The notes under the pieces were generated by a model, which saw nothing but the letters and a program-made list of their open reading frames with translations, had not been told where the DNA came from and did no database searches. A stretch of DNA of 64,000 nt, taken from NCBI RefSeq assembly GCF_014230055.1, contig NZ_JACHVA010000138.1:62001-126000 (forward strand), read 5' to 3'. Numbering within the stretch: position 1 is the first letter of the stretch; the number at the start of each line of letters is the position of its first letter. The DNA comes from Puniceicoccus vermicola (lineage in GTDB: Bacteria > Verrucomicrobiota > Verrucomicrobiia > Opitutales > Puniceicoccaceae). The position numbers and the translations under genes are program-made. Shown in pieces: positions 50,081 through 58,320 of this stretch.

Positions 50081-50097
50081 AGCAACGGGTATGCCAA
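50081..50097 (-). promoter_or_regulatory. Sigma-54 (RpoN) promoter of the porin-urt-uca-atzF operon
   Basis: Read on the minus strand: TTGGCATACCCGTTGCT. This gives the -24 element TGGCA(T), five spacer bases and the -12 element TTGCT, with the invariant GG and GC at the required 12-bp register. Transcription should start near 50070, leaving a leader of about 95 nt before the porin ATG 49976. Sigma-54 use fits nitrogen control (NtrC-like activator), but no activator gene and no clear upstream activator site were seen. Confidence 0.82.
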
Positions 50098-50340
50098 TTT
50101 ACGCGACTCGCGGCAAAAACCGGAAATGGTCCAGAGAAAGCCCTCTTTTCGTAAAAATTCCCCTAAGGACAGATAAAATCTGCACTTTTGGGAGGGTCCG
50201 TAGTCAGATCCTACAACAATTCCGTCACGGTCGAGTGAATCGATGAACAATGACGCGTGACTCTCCCTCCTCACAAAACTCCCCGATTCTTTTTCCTTCC
50301 GTTCTACCCGGATTTCGATTCTTTAGGTTTCGTGGTCAGG

Positions 50341-50745
50341 ATGCGCAGAAAGCCCGCCGAACCGGAAGCCTTTCAAATGGCACCGATGATCGATATGGTC
50401 TTCCTCCTCCTTGTCTTCTTTATGACCGTGAGCAACCTCGCCCAAGCCGAGAAGAGGATCAAACTCGATCTCCCGGAAAGTGAGCAAGCGGACGTTCCGG
50501 AAGATCTCTCCGATCGCACGGCAATCTCGGTCAAGGCGGACGGCACTGTATATTGGGGGGCACGTCTAGTATCGATTGACGAACTCCCCGAGGTCCTCGA
50601 GCCCCTCGTGGCCGAAACTCCGGATCTCCGCGTTCAAGTACGAGCGGATCAAGATACACCGTTTTCCGAAATCAAGAAGGTGCTGAAAGCCTGCGCTCAG
50701 GCAGGCGCTTACAACGTCATCTACTCCACCTATCAATCGGATTAG
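50341..50745 (+). CDS. ExbD/TolR-family protein (first of tandem pair)
   Basis: 134 aa from ATG 50341 (MRRKPAEPEAFQMAPMIDMVFLLLVFFMTV). One membrane helix with the essential Asp in APMIDMVFLLLVFF, then a periplasmic domain (VKADGTVYWGARLVSIDELPEVL). The frame stays open upstream to 50257 without family similarity. Unlike the 9.4-10.4 kb pair, no ExbB/TolQ gene is beside it. The gap 49977-50340 holds only the urea promoter and this gene's leader. Confidence 0.9.
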   Translation: MRRKPAEPEAFQMAPMIDMVFLLLVFFMTVSNLAQAEKRIKLDLPESEQADVPEDLSDRTAISVKADGTVYWGARLVSIDELPEVLEPLVAETPDLRVQVRADQDTPFSEIKKVLKACAQAGAYNVIYSTYQSD

Positions 50746-50750
50746 ATCCC

Positions 50751-51200
50751 ATGGCCCGTCTGAAGAAAAAAGCGCAACCCAAGCCGGAGATCCAGATCGC
50801 TCCGATGATCGACTGCGTCTTCCTCCTTCTCATTTATTTTATGGTCTCGGCCACACTTGAAAAGCAGGAGGCCGACCTTTCCTTCGAGCTTCCCGGCACC
50901 GTCGAACAGTCCGAGCCGGTGGAGATGCCCGACGAACAAATCATCGAGATTCGAGCCGATGGTCAGGTGATCGTTAACGAGTTCGCCTACGATTCTCCCG
51001 ACTCCCCCCGATTTCAGGAGCTAGCGGCCATGCTCACCCGCTTTAAGGAAGCTTCGAGCGCCAATCAGGTTGACGCCATCGTCACCATCTCTCCCGCCGA
51101 CCTAGCTCTTCACCAAAGCATCATCAAGGTCATGGACGCCATTTCCATCGCCGGAATCGATTCCGTCAATTTCTCACTGAGCGAATCGAGCGGAGTCTAG
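50751..51200 (+). CDS. ExbD/TolR-family protein (second of tandem pair)
   Basis: 149 aa, 5 bp after the first ExbD. Helix IQIAPMIDCVFLLLIYFMVSATLEKQEADLSFELPG with the conserved Asp, then IIEIRADGQVIVNEFAYDSPDSPRFQELAAML. Tandem ExbD1-ExbD2 genes often accompany an ExbB in Verrucomicrobiota and Planctomycetes; here the ExbB must be encoded elsewhere. Confidence 0.9.
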   Translation: MARLKKKAQPKPEIQIAPMIDCVFLLLIYFMVSATLEKQEADLSFELPGTVEQSEPVEMPDEQIIEIRADGQVIVNEFAYDSPDSPRFQELAAMLTRFKEASSANQVDAIVTISPADLALHQSIIKVMDAISIAGIDSVNFSLSESSGV

Positions 51201-51262
51201 TCTCCGACTGTTTGCCCCTCCTACCCAGCGAAAGCTCAATCCTCTCGCGACTTTGCCCGAAC

Positions 51263-51484
51263 TTACTCGGGGCTTCCGTTATCGTCGTAGTTGAAGATCG
51301 GCGCGTCGCCGTCCTCCTGTGCCTCCAAATTATCCTCAGTGATCTTTTCTCCAAGGCTTTCGGAATCACTCTGATCGTCCATTTCCTGAACCACGGGACT
51401 TGTTTCCATTCCATATTCGGATTGGGAGGCACATCCAAAGCCCATCAAAGCAAGGGCGAGAAGAAGAGAAGCATTGCGGATCAT
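51263..51484 (-). CDS. Small exported/lipoprotein-like acidic protein
   Basis: 73 aa from ATG 51484 (MIRNASLLLALALMGFGCASQS). A hydrophobic leader ends in GFGC, a weak lipobox, and the remainder is strongly acidic (DDQSDSESLGEKITEDNLEAQEDGD). No family recognised. It converges on the exbD pair. Could be a surface lipoprotein fragment; coding status rests on the leader and even codon use. Confidence 0.5.
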   Translation of the reverse strand: MIRNASLLLALALMGFGCASQSEYGMETSPVVQEMDDQSDSESLGEKITEDNLEAQEDGDAPIFNYDDNGSPE

Positions 51485-51673
51485 TACGATTACGGTGGCG
51501 GGAATTTCGCACCTAGGCAAGATCTTCATTTCGCCCTCTCAAAGGGTTAAATCGACCTTCTCCCATTCCGGCTTGGAGATTCCACTTTACTCCCCACCAG
51601 CATCCTCCTATTCGTTTCGCCAGAAGAATTTGGCCGACCAATTTCTTCCCGAACACCGTGGTCCATTCGAACC

Positions 51674-52936
51674 ATGCCAACCATCCAGATGCTCGAGATT
51701 TCGCGAAGGAAGCGGTTTCCCTCCGCTGGCATACTATTGGCATGGGGCACCGCTTCGATTCTTCCCGGCGCAACCGCCGCCGCTCAGGAAAATGGACAAT
51801 CCGAATCCCTCCTAGACTCCGTCTCGGAATTTCTCCGGAGAGGACAGCTGGAAGGGCAGATTGGGATCGGGGCAAACCAGCGAATTTACAACAACGAAGC
51901 GGGCGATGGGCCGGGACTGTCGTGGGGCTATCTGCAAACCCGCTACGTCACTCCGACCTATAACGGACTCTCGGCCGGAGGAGCTTTTCTCGCCGTAGGA
52001 GAAGTCTGGGAGGATCATACCGGAGATTTCGATTCGGTCTTCACCGAACCCTTCGACATCGAAGAGCTCTATCTCGAGTTCCTCAACGATGACCAAACCT
52101 TGGGAGCCCACATCGGGCGCAAGACCATGCCTTCGAACCCCGGTCTCGACGGCGACTATCAGCAAGGGCTCAACCTACACGCGGGAACGGAAAGCGGCTA
52201 CAGTCTAGATTTCTCCATCATTGATCGCTGGATCAGGTATTCCACCTATAACTACGACCTTCATGGCATCACCGGCTGGGACGACGTTGATGCCGTAAAC
52301 TCCGCGGCAGGGGAGCTATTTTTCGCTGCCGTGATCGATCTCCCCTTCAGCTCTCACTTCACTCTCAGCCCCTACTTCAATTACCAGGAAGACGTGATGG
52401 CCTACTACGGGACGACCTTCACCTCATCGATCCCGACCGAGAACCTAGCGGCCCAGAGCCACTGGGACACCCAGCTCATTCTGGCCATCTACGACAACCA
52501 GGTCCCCACCTCCATCGAACCGGACTACGAAGATGCCTGGGGCGGACTCTTGTACACCGGACTTGCCTTCGAACGTTATTCCCTTGGTGGTGGCGTCTAT
52601 TGGATCAGCGACAACACCATTGATACGGGAGCCGGAGCCTTTCACATCTTCGACCCGCTCAAGGAGGACAACCTTTATCCCTATAATAACCAGAACGATT
52701 TCGAACTCTATTACCTGAAAGGCTCGGCCACTTTCGGCGACCTAACCATCAACCCGGCCATCGGCATTGGGCGAAACCATGCGATCGAATCGGATTCGAT
52801 CGAAATTGACGTCCTCTTCAACTACGACCTCCCCGGCAACTTCCAACTCGAGGGCTATTTCGTCTACGTCGATTTTGAAAAAGACATTTTCCCCAGTTAC
52901 TTCCTCGGCGGGGCGACGATCGGATATAACTTTTAG
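51674..52936 (+). CDS. Porin, OprD-like outer-membrane protein
   Basis: 420 aa. Signal peptide ends near TAAAQ (residue 38). The mature protein alternates amphipathic strands and aspartate/tyrosine-rich loops (LSWGYLQTRYVTPTYNGLSAGGAFLAVGEVWEDHTG, LGAHIGRKTMPSNPGLDGDYQQG, DFELYYLKGSATFGDL) and ends SYFLGGATIGYNF with the terminal Phe of outer-membrane porins. The GRK..P.....D plug-like segment recalls OprD/alginate-type porins. Substrate unknown. Confidence 0.72.
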   Translation: MPTIQMLEISRRKRFPSAGILLAWGTASILPGATAAAQENGQSESLLDSVSEFLRRGQLEGQIGIGANQRIYNNEAGDGPGLSWGYLQTRYVTPTYNGLSAGGAFLAVGEVWEDHTGDFDSVFTEPFDIEELYLEFLNDDQTLGAHIGRKTMPSNPGLDGDYQQGLNLHAGTESGYSLDFSIIDRWIRYSTYNYDLHGITGWDDVDAVNSAAGELFFAAVIDLPFSSHFTLSPYFNYQEDVMAYYGTTFTSSIPTENLAAQSHWDTQLILAIYDNQVPTSIEPDYEDAWGGLLYTGLAFERYSLGGGVYWISDNTIDTGAGAFHIFDPLKEDNLYPYNNQNDFELYYLKGSATFGDLTINPAIGIGRNHAIESDSIEIDVLFNYDLPGNFQLEGYFVYVDFEKDIFPSYFLGGATIGYNF

Positions 52937-53023
52937 AAAGAGAAACGTTCCCGACCGGACAGACGAGTTCCCCTCTCCGCCCAGGGCCCAAACCCTACCC
53001 GCTCGAAAGGCTCGCGGCCAAGT

Positions 53024-53683
53024 TCAAAGGTCTTCAATGGCTTCGCGGATGGCTTCGTCGGAGACGCTGTCAGAAGGGACGGATAACGCCAATTCAAAGA
53101 GGGTCTTCGCCTCCTCCTCGTCGCCGACCTTATCCTCAAAAAGCCCGGCGTGAAAGTAGACAAAACGAAGAAGAGAGTCCGAATAACGCTCAGGATCCTC
53201 CCGCGCCCAATCGAGCAGAACACCAAAATCCTCTTCGGCGACATCACGGCGTCCAAAAATCCGCGGAAGCTGGTAGCTATTGATTGCGCGCACCGAGCGA
53301 ACATCCGGATCCTCGGGAGCCGCGGCCACCGCATCGTCAATGGTGGCTACCCCCTTTTTCAGCCAATCCATCTTCTTGTAGAAAATCGCATCCCGCGCCC
53401 GCAGAACGTATAGATTGCCGAGAAAGACCTGAGCTCGAGCGTCATCCGGATTCTCGGCCAATATCTCTTCAAAAATTTCTTGCGCCTCGATGACGGCATC
53501 CTCGTCACCCGCCACTCCCTCCTGATGAAGATCGAGGCCTCGCGAGAACTGCTCCCGCACCGCGGGATCGTCGGACATCGGCTCGGGTCGGGCCCCCTTC
53601 TCCACCGCCTGAAGCGCAATCGCTCCGAACAGCAACATCCAAAAGCAATGACCAGCAAGAGGGGGAGGTTTCATGCTTTTCAA
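53024..53683 (-). CDS. Exported TPR-like protein
   Basis: 219 aa (216 from ATG 53674). Signal peptide (CFWMLLFGAIALQAVE), then helical repeats of TPR spacing: AVIEAQEIFEEILAENPDDARAQVFLGNLYVL, GVATIDDAVAAAPEDPDVRSVRAINSY, DEEEAKTLFELALSVP. Probably a periplasmic scaffold; partners unknown. It converges with the porin gene. Confidence 0.72.
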   Translation of the reverse strand: MKSMKPPPLAGHCFWMLLFGAIALQAVEKGARPEPMSDDPAVREQFSRGLDLHQEGVAGDEDAVIEAQEIFEEILAENPDDARAQVFLGNLYVLRARDAIFYKKMDWLKKGVATIDDAVAAAPEDPDVRSVRAINSYQLPRIFGRRDVAEEDFGVLLDWAREDPERYSDSLLRFVYFHAGLFEDKVGDEEEAKTLFELALSVPSDSVSDEAIREAIEDL

Positions 53684-53699
53684 AGAAGCAGGATCTAAT

Positions 53700-55360
53700 G
53701 CAAGGAAGCAAGATCTCTCGGCAGAAACCGCCCCCCCGAGGGGTTGGGCGGTGTGATCGGGTCAATCGTCAACTTCCAATCGAGAGCTGGACGTGTCCTG
53801 CGAAGCTCCCGAGCGAAGCAAGTAAGCTCTCGCTACTTTGGGCTGTCCCCCGTTCTCGCATGACTTTAGTCGTGCGATTCCTGCAGCGGGATACGCATCT
53901 GGCGTTCAGGAATGACGCGCCCGAGAGGGCACTATGATGAATCCCGGCTATCTTCAACTCGAGCCGAGAGCGCAGCTGAAGCTGCGGCCCTACTCCCGTA
54001 TCACAGGCTTCCAGCCTGTGCCGCGAATCGAGAGCTGGAAGCTCTCGCTACTTTGGCCTTCCCCGTTCTCGCATGACTTTAGTCGTACGATTCCTGCAGC
54101 GGAATACGCATCTGGCGTTCAGGAATGACGCGGCCGAGAGGCCTCCATGATGAGACCCGACGGTCTTCAACTCCAGGCGGGAGCGCAGCTGAAGCTGCGG
54201 CCCTACTCCTGTACCCCAGGCTTCCAGCCTGTGACGCGAGTCGAGAGCTGGAAGCTCTCGCTACTTTGGGCTCCCGGCTCGCAGAGCTTGAGTCGTGCAC
54301 GAGCCGGTCGCGGAAAATCGTAAGATTTCCGCAACCGTTCGGAATATTCCAACCCGCAGCTCCTCTTCTCCAAATTCCTCACCTATTCCTGCGCCAACGG
54401 CGCCAAACTCGTCAGGCAAGGGCAACGCCCTGGGTGACCTCAACCCTCGCAGAGATCCTGGGCCCTGAAGGGACGAAACTTCTCCGGTGCCCATGCCTTC
54501 CGCCGCAACAGAGTGACGCCCTTTCAGGGCTATTTTCGGAGGAGGACCCAATACCTAGGGCGTTGCCCTAGGCTGAGGAATCAATGCGCCTTTGGCGCGG
54601 AAGATCCAGCACTCAGGGCGTAGGAATCAACGCCCCTTTGAAGCGGAAAATCAACAGGCCCACGGCCCCAATGAACCGGTCGGACGATTTTCACCGGCGG
54701 GAAAACGCTTCAAACGAAACAAACTACCGCGCCAACGGCGCAAAACCCGTCAGCCCGGGGCAACGCCCTGGGTGACCCAACCCTCGCAGAGATCCTGGGC
54801 CCTGAAGGGACGAGAACTTCTCCTGCCCGCGCCTTCCGCCGCAACAGAGTGACGCCCTTTCAGGGCTAGCATCGGCGGAGGACCAATACCCAGGGCGTTG
54901 CCCTGGGCTTAGGAAGCAATGCGCCTTTGGCGCGGAGGATCCAGCACTCAGGGCGTTGCCCTGGGCGTAGGAATCAACGCCCCTTTTGAAGCGGAAGATC
55001 AACAGGCCCACGGCCCCAATGAACCGGTCGGACGATTTTCACCGCCGGAAAACGCTATAAACGAAACCAACTACCGCACCAACGGCGCAAAACCCGTCAG
55101 CCCGGGGCAACGCCCTGGGAAGTCTCACCCTCGTAAAATCCCGAGCCCTGAAGGGGCGAAATTCCCCACACTTTGCCCATCCCCACATTCCGCAATAGAG
55201 TGACGCCCCTTCAGGGCTATCATCGGCGAAAACCGATACCGCAAATCGAGAGCTGGACGTGTCCTGCGAAGCTCCCGAGCGAAGCAAGGAAGCTCTCGCT
55301 ACTTTAGCTACCGGTCTCGCAGAGCTTTTGAGTTCGAGGATCGCCCTTGGGTTCGGTTTT
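53700..55360 (+). repeat. 1.6-kb gene-free block mixing four palindromic repeat families
   Basis: No credible gene. From left: GAGAGCTGG...AAGCTCTC with a roughly 33-nt insertion in its loop (53781-53836); CGCAGCTGAAGCTGCG at 53971 and 54184; ACAGGCTTCCAGCCTGT near 54003; GAGAGCTGGAAGCTCTC at 54030 and 54243. Then three units of a different repeat (54391, 54729, 55076; spacings 338 and 347) rich in GGGCAACGCCCTGGG, GCCCTGAAGGG and GCGCCTTTGGCGC hairpins. A second loop-expanded copy lies at 55250-55305. All lie in the same orientation as elsewhere. Confidence 0.9.
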
Positions 55361-56044
55361 CTAGAAGAGATCGATCTGCTCGGCGGGGGCTTCGCCTCGA
55401 CCTTGGCTCTCGCGGAACATCCGACCGAGGCTCCAGTCCGGCTTCTCGGCGACGACCCTCTCGAAAAGCAAGGCACTGGCCATGCTGTCATAGAGGGCGG
55501 CATGCCAGCAGGCGCGTTTCTCGGGACAGCGATCGACGGCAAGCCCATCCAGCGGCTCGACCAATCCTTCGGCAGCCACCAAATCACCCAGACTGGCCGA
55601 GCCGCCGGGCCGGAGGGTGCGAAAGAGCCCGCAACTATCCAGCCAAGGACCCCACTCAATGACCGAACGCCCAGCAAAGGACCAATCGGTGACCTCCCCC
55701 GGCGTGCGCCACTGCCGACGGAGAAACCGATCCTCCACCTGAGCGGAATGCGCTAAAAAGGGTCCACTTCTGCGCAGATCCCGAAAAAGTTCCCAAAAAT
55801 CGGAGAACGGTGGTTTTCCGGTCAGATCCTCTTGGTAGAGACCATGGGTATCGCTCTCCCAAGCCGGAACCACGGAAGCGGGCCCGCAGAGCCCGGTCCA
55901 GGTCTGCCGAATGCCCTCGGCGGTGATCTCGACGACTCCATATTCGACGACCCCGGTCCGGTCCCCTCCCTCGAAATCCATGGCATAAACGGACTCGAAG
56001 CCCGCGGCATGGGCTTCGTTCCAAAATCTGGCCAATTCCACCAT
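55361..56044 (-). CDS. DnaQ-like DEDDh 3'-5' exonuclease with beta-clamp motif
   Basis: 227 aa. Exo I: AMDFEGG (Asp23, Glu25); Exo II: FLAHSAQVEDRFL (Asp105 nearby); Exo III: HAALYDSMA (His181, Asp186, the DEDDh pattern). The last five residues QIDLF (223-227) match the bacterial sliding-clamp-binding pentapeptide. It is short for a full epsilon subunit and lacks the alpha-binding tail, so a stand-alone repair exonuclease tethered to the clamp is inferred. Divergent from the PEGA-CsgG cluster. Confidence 0.82.
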   Translation of the reverse strand: MVELARFWNEAHAAGFESVYAMDFEGGDRTGVVEYGVVEITAEGIRQTWTGLCGPASVVPAWESDTHGLYQEDLTGKPPFSDFWELFRDLRRSGPFLAHSAQVEDRFLRRQWRTPGEVTDWSFAGRSVIEWGPWLDSCGLFRTLRPGGSASLGDLVAAEGLVEPLDGLAVDRCPEKRACWHAALYDSMASALLFERVVAEKPDWSLGRMFRESQGRGEAPAEQIDLF

Positions 56045-56256
56045 AAAACTAGCTCGCCGAATCGACGCTATCGGAAAAAGGAAGAATCATGAGTCCTCAT
56101 TCTTTGCGGAGAACGGCGGAACACTTCAATCCCTTCCTGAGGAAAAGTGGTCTCTGCCCGACTCGATTTTGAACGAATCGACTTCGAAATCCGTCATTCG
56201 TTCCAAGGTTGCACCGCCCAAAGGTTGCGATCAAGATTTCCAACACAGCAATTCCC

Positions 56257-57339
56257 ATGAAAGCACTCACCCTTTTCCTAATCCTTCCTCTGATCTCGAT
56301 GGCCTCCGAGGGCAGCTCGATTTTCATCGTTTCCCGCACCGCGGACACCGAGATCGATTCGACCGAAGCCGGAGACTTCCGAGACGCACTGGCCGCCGAG
56401 CTCGCCGGCTACGGATTCACCTCCGCAGTTCGCTCTGACCAATTCGCCGAAGAAACCGGATCGGAGAAGATCAATGATGCTTCGACCCTCAATCAGGCTC
56501 GCCAAGCGAATGCCCCCTACGCTCTGGTCTCCACCCTTCGCGACCTCAAATCCGAAGTCCGCGAGTATTCCGGCAACGACGTCCAGACATCCAATCGGAT
56601 CTATTCCCTCTCCTTTTCCTACCGCCTTCTAAGCGCCACGGACGGAACCGTCCTCACCGGTGGCAATGGATCGGTCCGCAAGACCTTCCGAGCCACTCAA
56701 GGCGCAGTCACCGTTGACTCGAGCACCACCGGAGAATTGATCGGCCTCGCCGCTACCCGGATTGCCGAAGAAGTGTCCTCGGCCCTGCAGCCGACCGATC
56801 TGGTCGAAACACCCAGCGAAGCCACCAGCGTGAATTTTTCCATCACGGCCCGGGGAATGGGCATGTCCATCCCTGAAGTCACCGAACTCGATTCCGGCGA
56901 GCTTTACGTGACCGGAGATCGCAACGACATCACTCTCGACGCCGTGACCGTACTCATCGACGGGGTCGCCGTTGGATCGGCACCCGGGGAGCTGGAATCA
57001 AGTCCCGGCCTCCATGAGATCACCTTGCAACGGGAAGGGTTCGACGACTGGACCCGCACGGTAAACATTCGCCCTGACCTCGACCTGACAGTCCGCATGT
57101 CCGCTACCGATGCCGAGATCAAGCGCTTCCGCCAGCAATCAGCCTTCCTGGAGAGCCTCCGCACCCAGCGGGTTCTCACCGACGCCGAGGCCGAAAAGAT
57201 TCGCGGGATCGCCCAGATGTTCTCCCAAAGCGGTTTCCGCTGGGACATCCAGCAAGATATTAAAGTCGACACTGACGAAGCCGTAAAAATTGAGCAGAAC
57301 AACCGCACTTTGATGGGCGACAACAAAACCGAAGATTAA
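56257..57339 (+). CDS. Exported PEGA-domain protein of the CsgG-LpoB cluster
   Basis: 360 aa from ATG 56257. Signal peptide MKALTLFLILPLISMASEG. Residues 22-180 (IFIVSRTADTEID...FRDALAAELAGYGFTSAVRSDQF..., ALVSTLRDLKSEV, YRLLSATDGTVLTGG, LIGLAATRIAEEV) look like the CsgG/LpoB nucleotide-fold-like core. Residues 228-281 form a PEGA domain (VLIDGVAVGSAPGELESSPGLHEITLQREGFDDWTRTVNI), then a helical tail. A periplasmic, possibly wall-binding component is inferred. First gene of a five-gene run, 18 bp before csgG-like. Confidence 0.72.
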   Translation: MKALTLFLILPLISMASEGSSIFIVSRTADTEIDSTEAGDFRDALAAELAGYGFTSAVRSDQFAEETGSEKINDASTLNQARQANAPYALVSTLRDLKSEVREYSGNDVQTSNRIYSLSFSYRLLSATDGTVLTGGNGSVRKTFRATQGAVTVDSSTTGELIGLAATRIAEEVSSALQPTDLVETPSEATSVNFSITARGMGMSIPEVTELDSGELYVTGDRNDITLDAVTVLIDGVAVGSAPGELESSPGLHEITLQREGFDDWTRTVNIRPDLDLTVRMSATDAEIKRFRQQSAFLESLRTQRVLTDAEAEKIRGIAQMFSQSGFRWDIQQDIKVDTDEAVKIEQNNRTLMGDNKTED

Positions 57340-57357
57340 CCCCTGTCCTCTGAATTC

Positions 57358-58257
57358 ATGAAAGCATTCCTCCTCCCTTCTCTCCTTTCGATTCTCCTCG
57401 TCCTCAGCGCCGAGGCTCAAAAACTTTCCCTCGCCGTGGGCCCGGTCGAGGTCAACTCGGCAGTCGAAGCCAAAGCCGCCGAACAAGGGAGTCTCCTCCA
57501 GTTGGGCCGGATCGTCGAATCGACCGATTCCGAGCTCATCAATTCCTTTCAGCAGACACGCCGATTTGACATCTTCGCCCGAAGTGACCTCTCGGCCATC
57601 CTTGCTGAGCAGAATCTCGCCCAATCCGGCAACCTCGACCCGAACGACCCCAACACCGCCGAAGCCTTCCGCCTCGCGGGGGTCAAGTATCTGGTCGTGA
57701 CCACGGTGAACGATTTTCAGGACTACATCGAAAAGGCCACTTTTCAAGCCATCGGCAAGACGGTCACCAAACGCATCATCCGTGTCGGCGTCATCGCCAA
57801 GATTTACGATACCACCACCGGAAAACTTCTCGAGTCTACCCGCGTCAACACCGACCTCGAGGACATCGAGTCCGACGGCCAATACGAATCGGTCAAGAAC
57901 AGCGATCTCAGCGAAAGCCTCGTCTCGCAGATGAGCAAAAAGGTCGCCGATAATGTCGCCAACCGCGTCGTCGATGTCCTCTATCCGGCCAAGATTGTCG
58001 GGGTTACCGGAAAGATCGTCATGTTCAATCGAGGCGACGGATTCGATATTTCCAAGGGCGACATCTGGCTCGTCTATGCCGCCGGCGATGAGATGATCGA
58101 CCCGGACACTGGCGAATCCCTCGGATCCGTCGAAGCCGAGGTCGGCAAAATTCGAGTTCTCGAGGTAATGCCCAAGGTCACCCGCGCCGAGATCGTTGAA
58201 GACTACGGCATCGAAAAGCTGCAGGTCGTCCGACCGCAGAAGAGCGACGAGAACTGA
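57358..58257 (+). CDS. CsgG/HfaB-family protein
   Basis: 299 aa. Signal peptide LLSILLVLSAEAQ. Then LAVGPVEV, FDIFARSDLSAILAEQNLAQSGNLDPNDPNTAEAFRLAGVKYLVVTTVNDF, the typical CsgG pattern of R.D...L..Q...G..D......G...GA.yl, and GVIAKIYDTTTGKLLESTRV. The lipid-anchoring Cys of true CsgG is lacking (ends AEAQ), so it is probably periplasmic and not a curli secretion pore. Followed by COG3014, YcfL and LpoB genes. Confidence 0.85.
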   Translation: MKAFLLPSLLSILLVLSAEAQKLSLAVGPVEVNSAVEAKAAEQGSLLQLGRIVESTDSELINSFQQTRRFDIFARSDLSAILAEQNLAQSGNLDPNDPNTAEAFRLAGVKYLVVTTVNDFQDYIEKATFQAIGKTVTKRIIRVGVIAKIYDTTTGKLLESTRVNTDLEDIESDGQYESVKNSDLSESLVSQMSKKVADNVANRVVDVLYPAKIVGVTGKIVMFNRGDGFDISKGDIWLVYAAGDEMIDPDTGESLGSVEAEVGKIRVLEVMPKVTRAEIVEDYGIEKLQVVRPQKSDEN

Positions 58258-58320
58258 TCCGCTCGGACCTCCCGGTTCCCGATCCACCGCACTCCCCGGA
58301 GTCATTGAGCAAACGATCCA

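Noticed and set aside
50098-50256. NtrC enhancer sites upstream of the urea promoter
   Set aside because: Only single TGGTCC/TGCAC fragments occur; no GCACCA-N5-TGGTGC-like dyad is visible.
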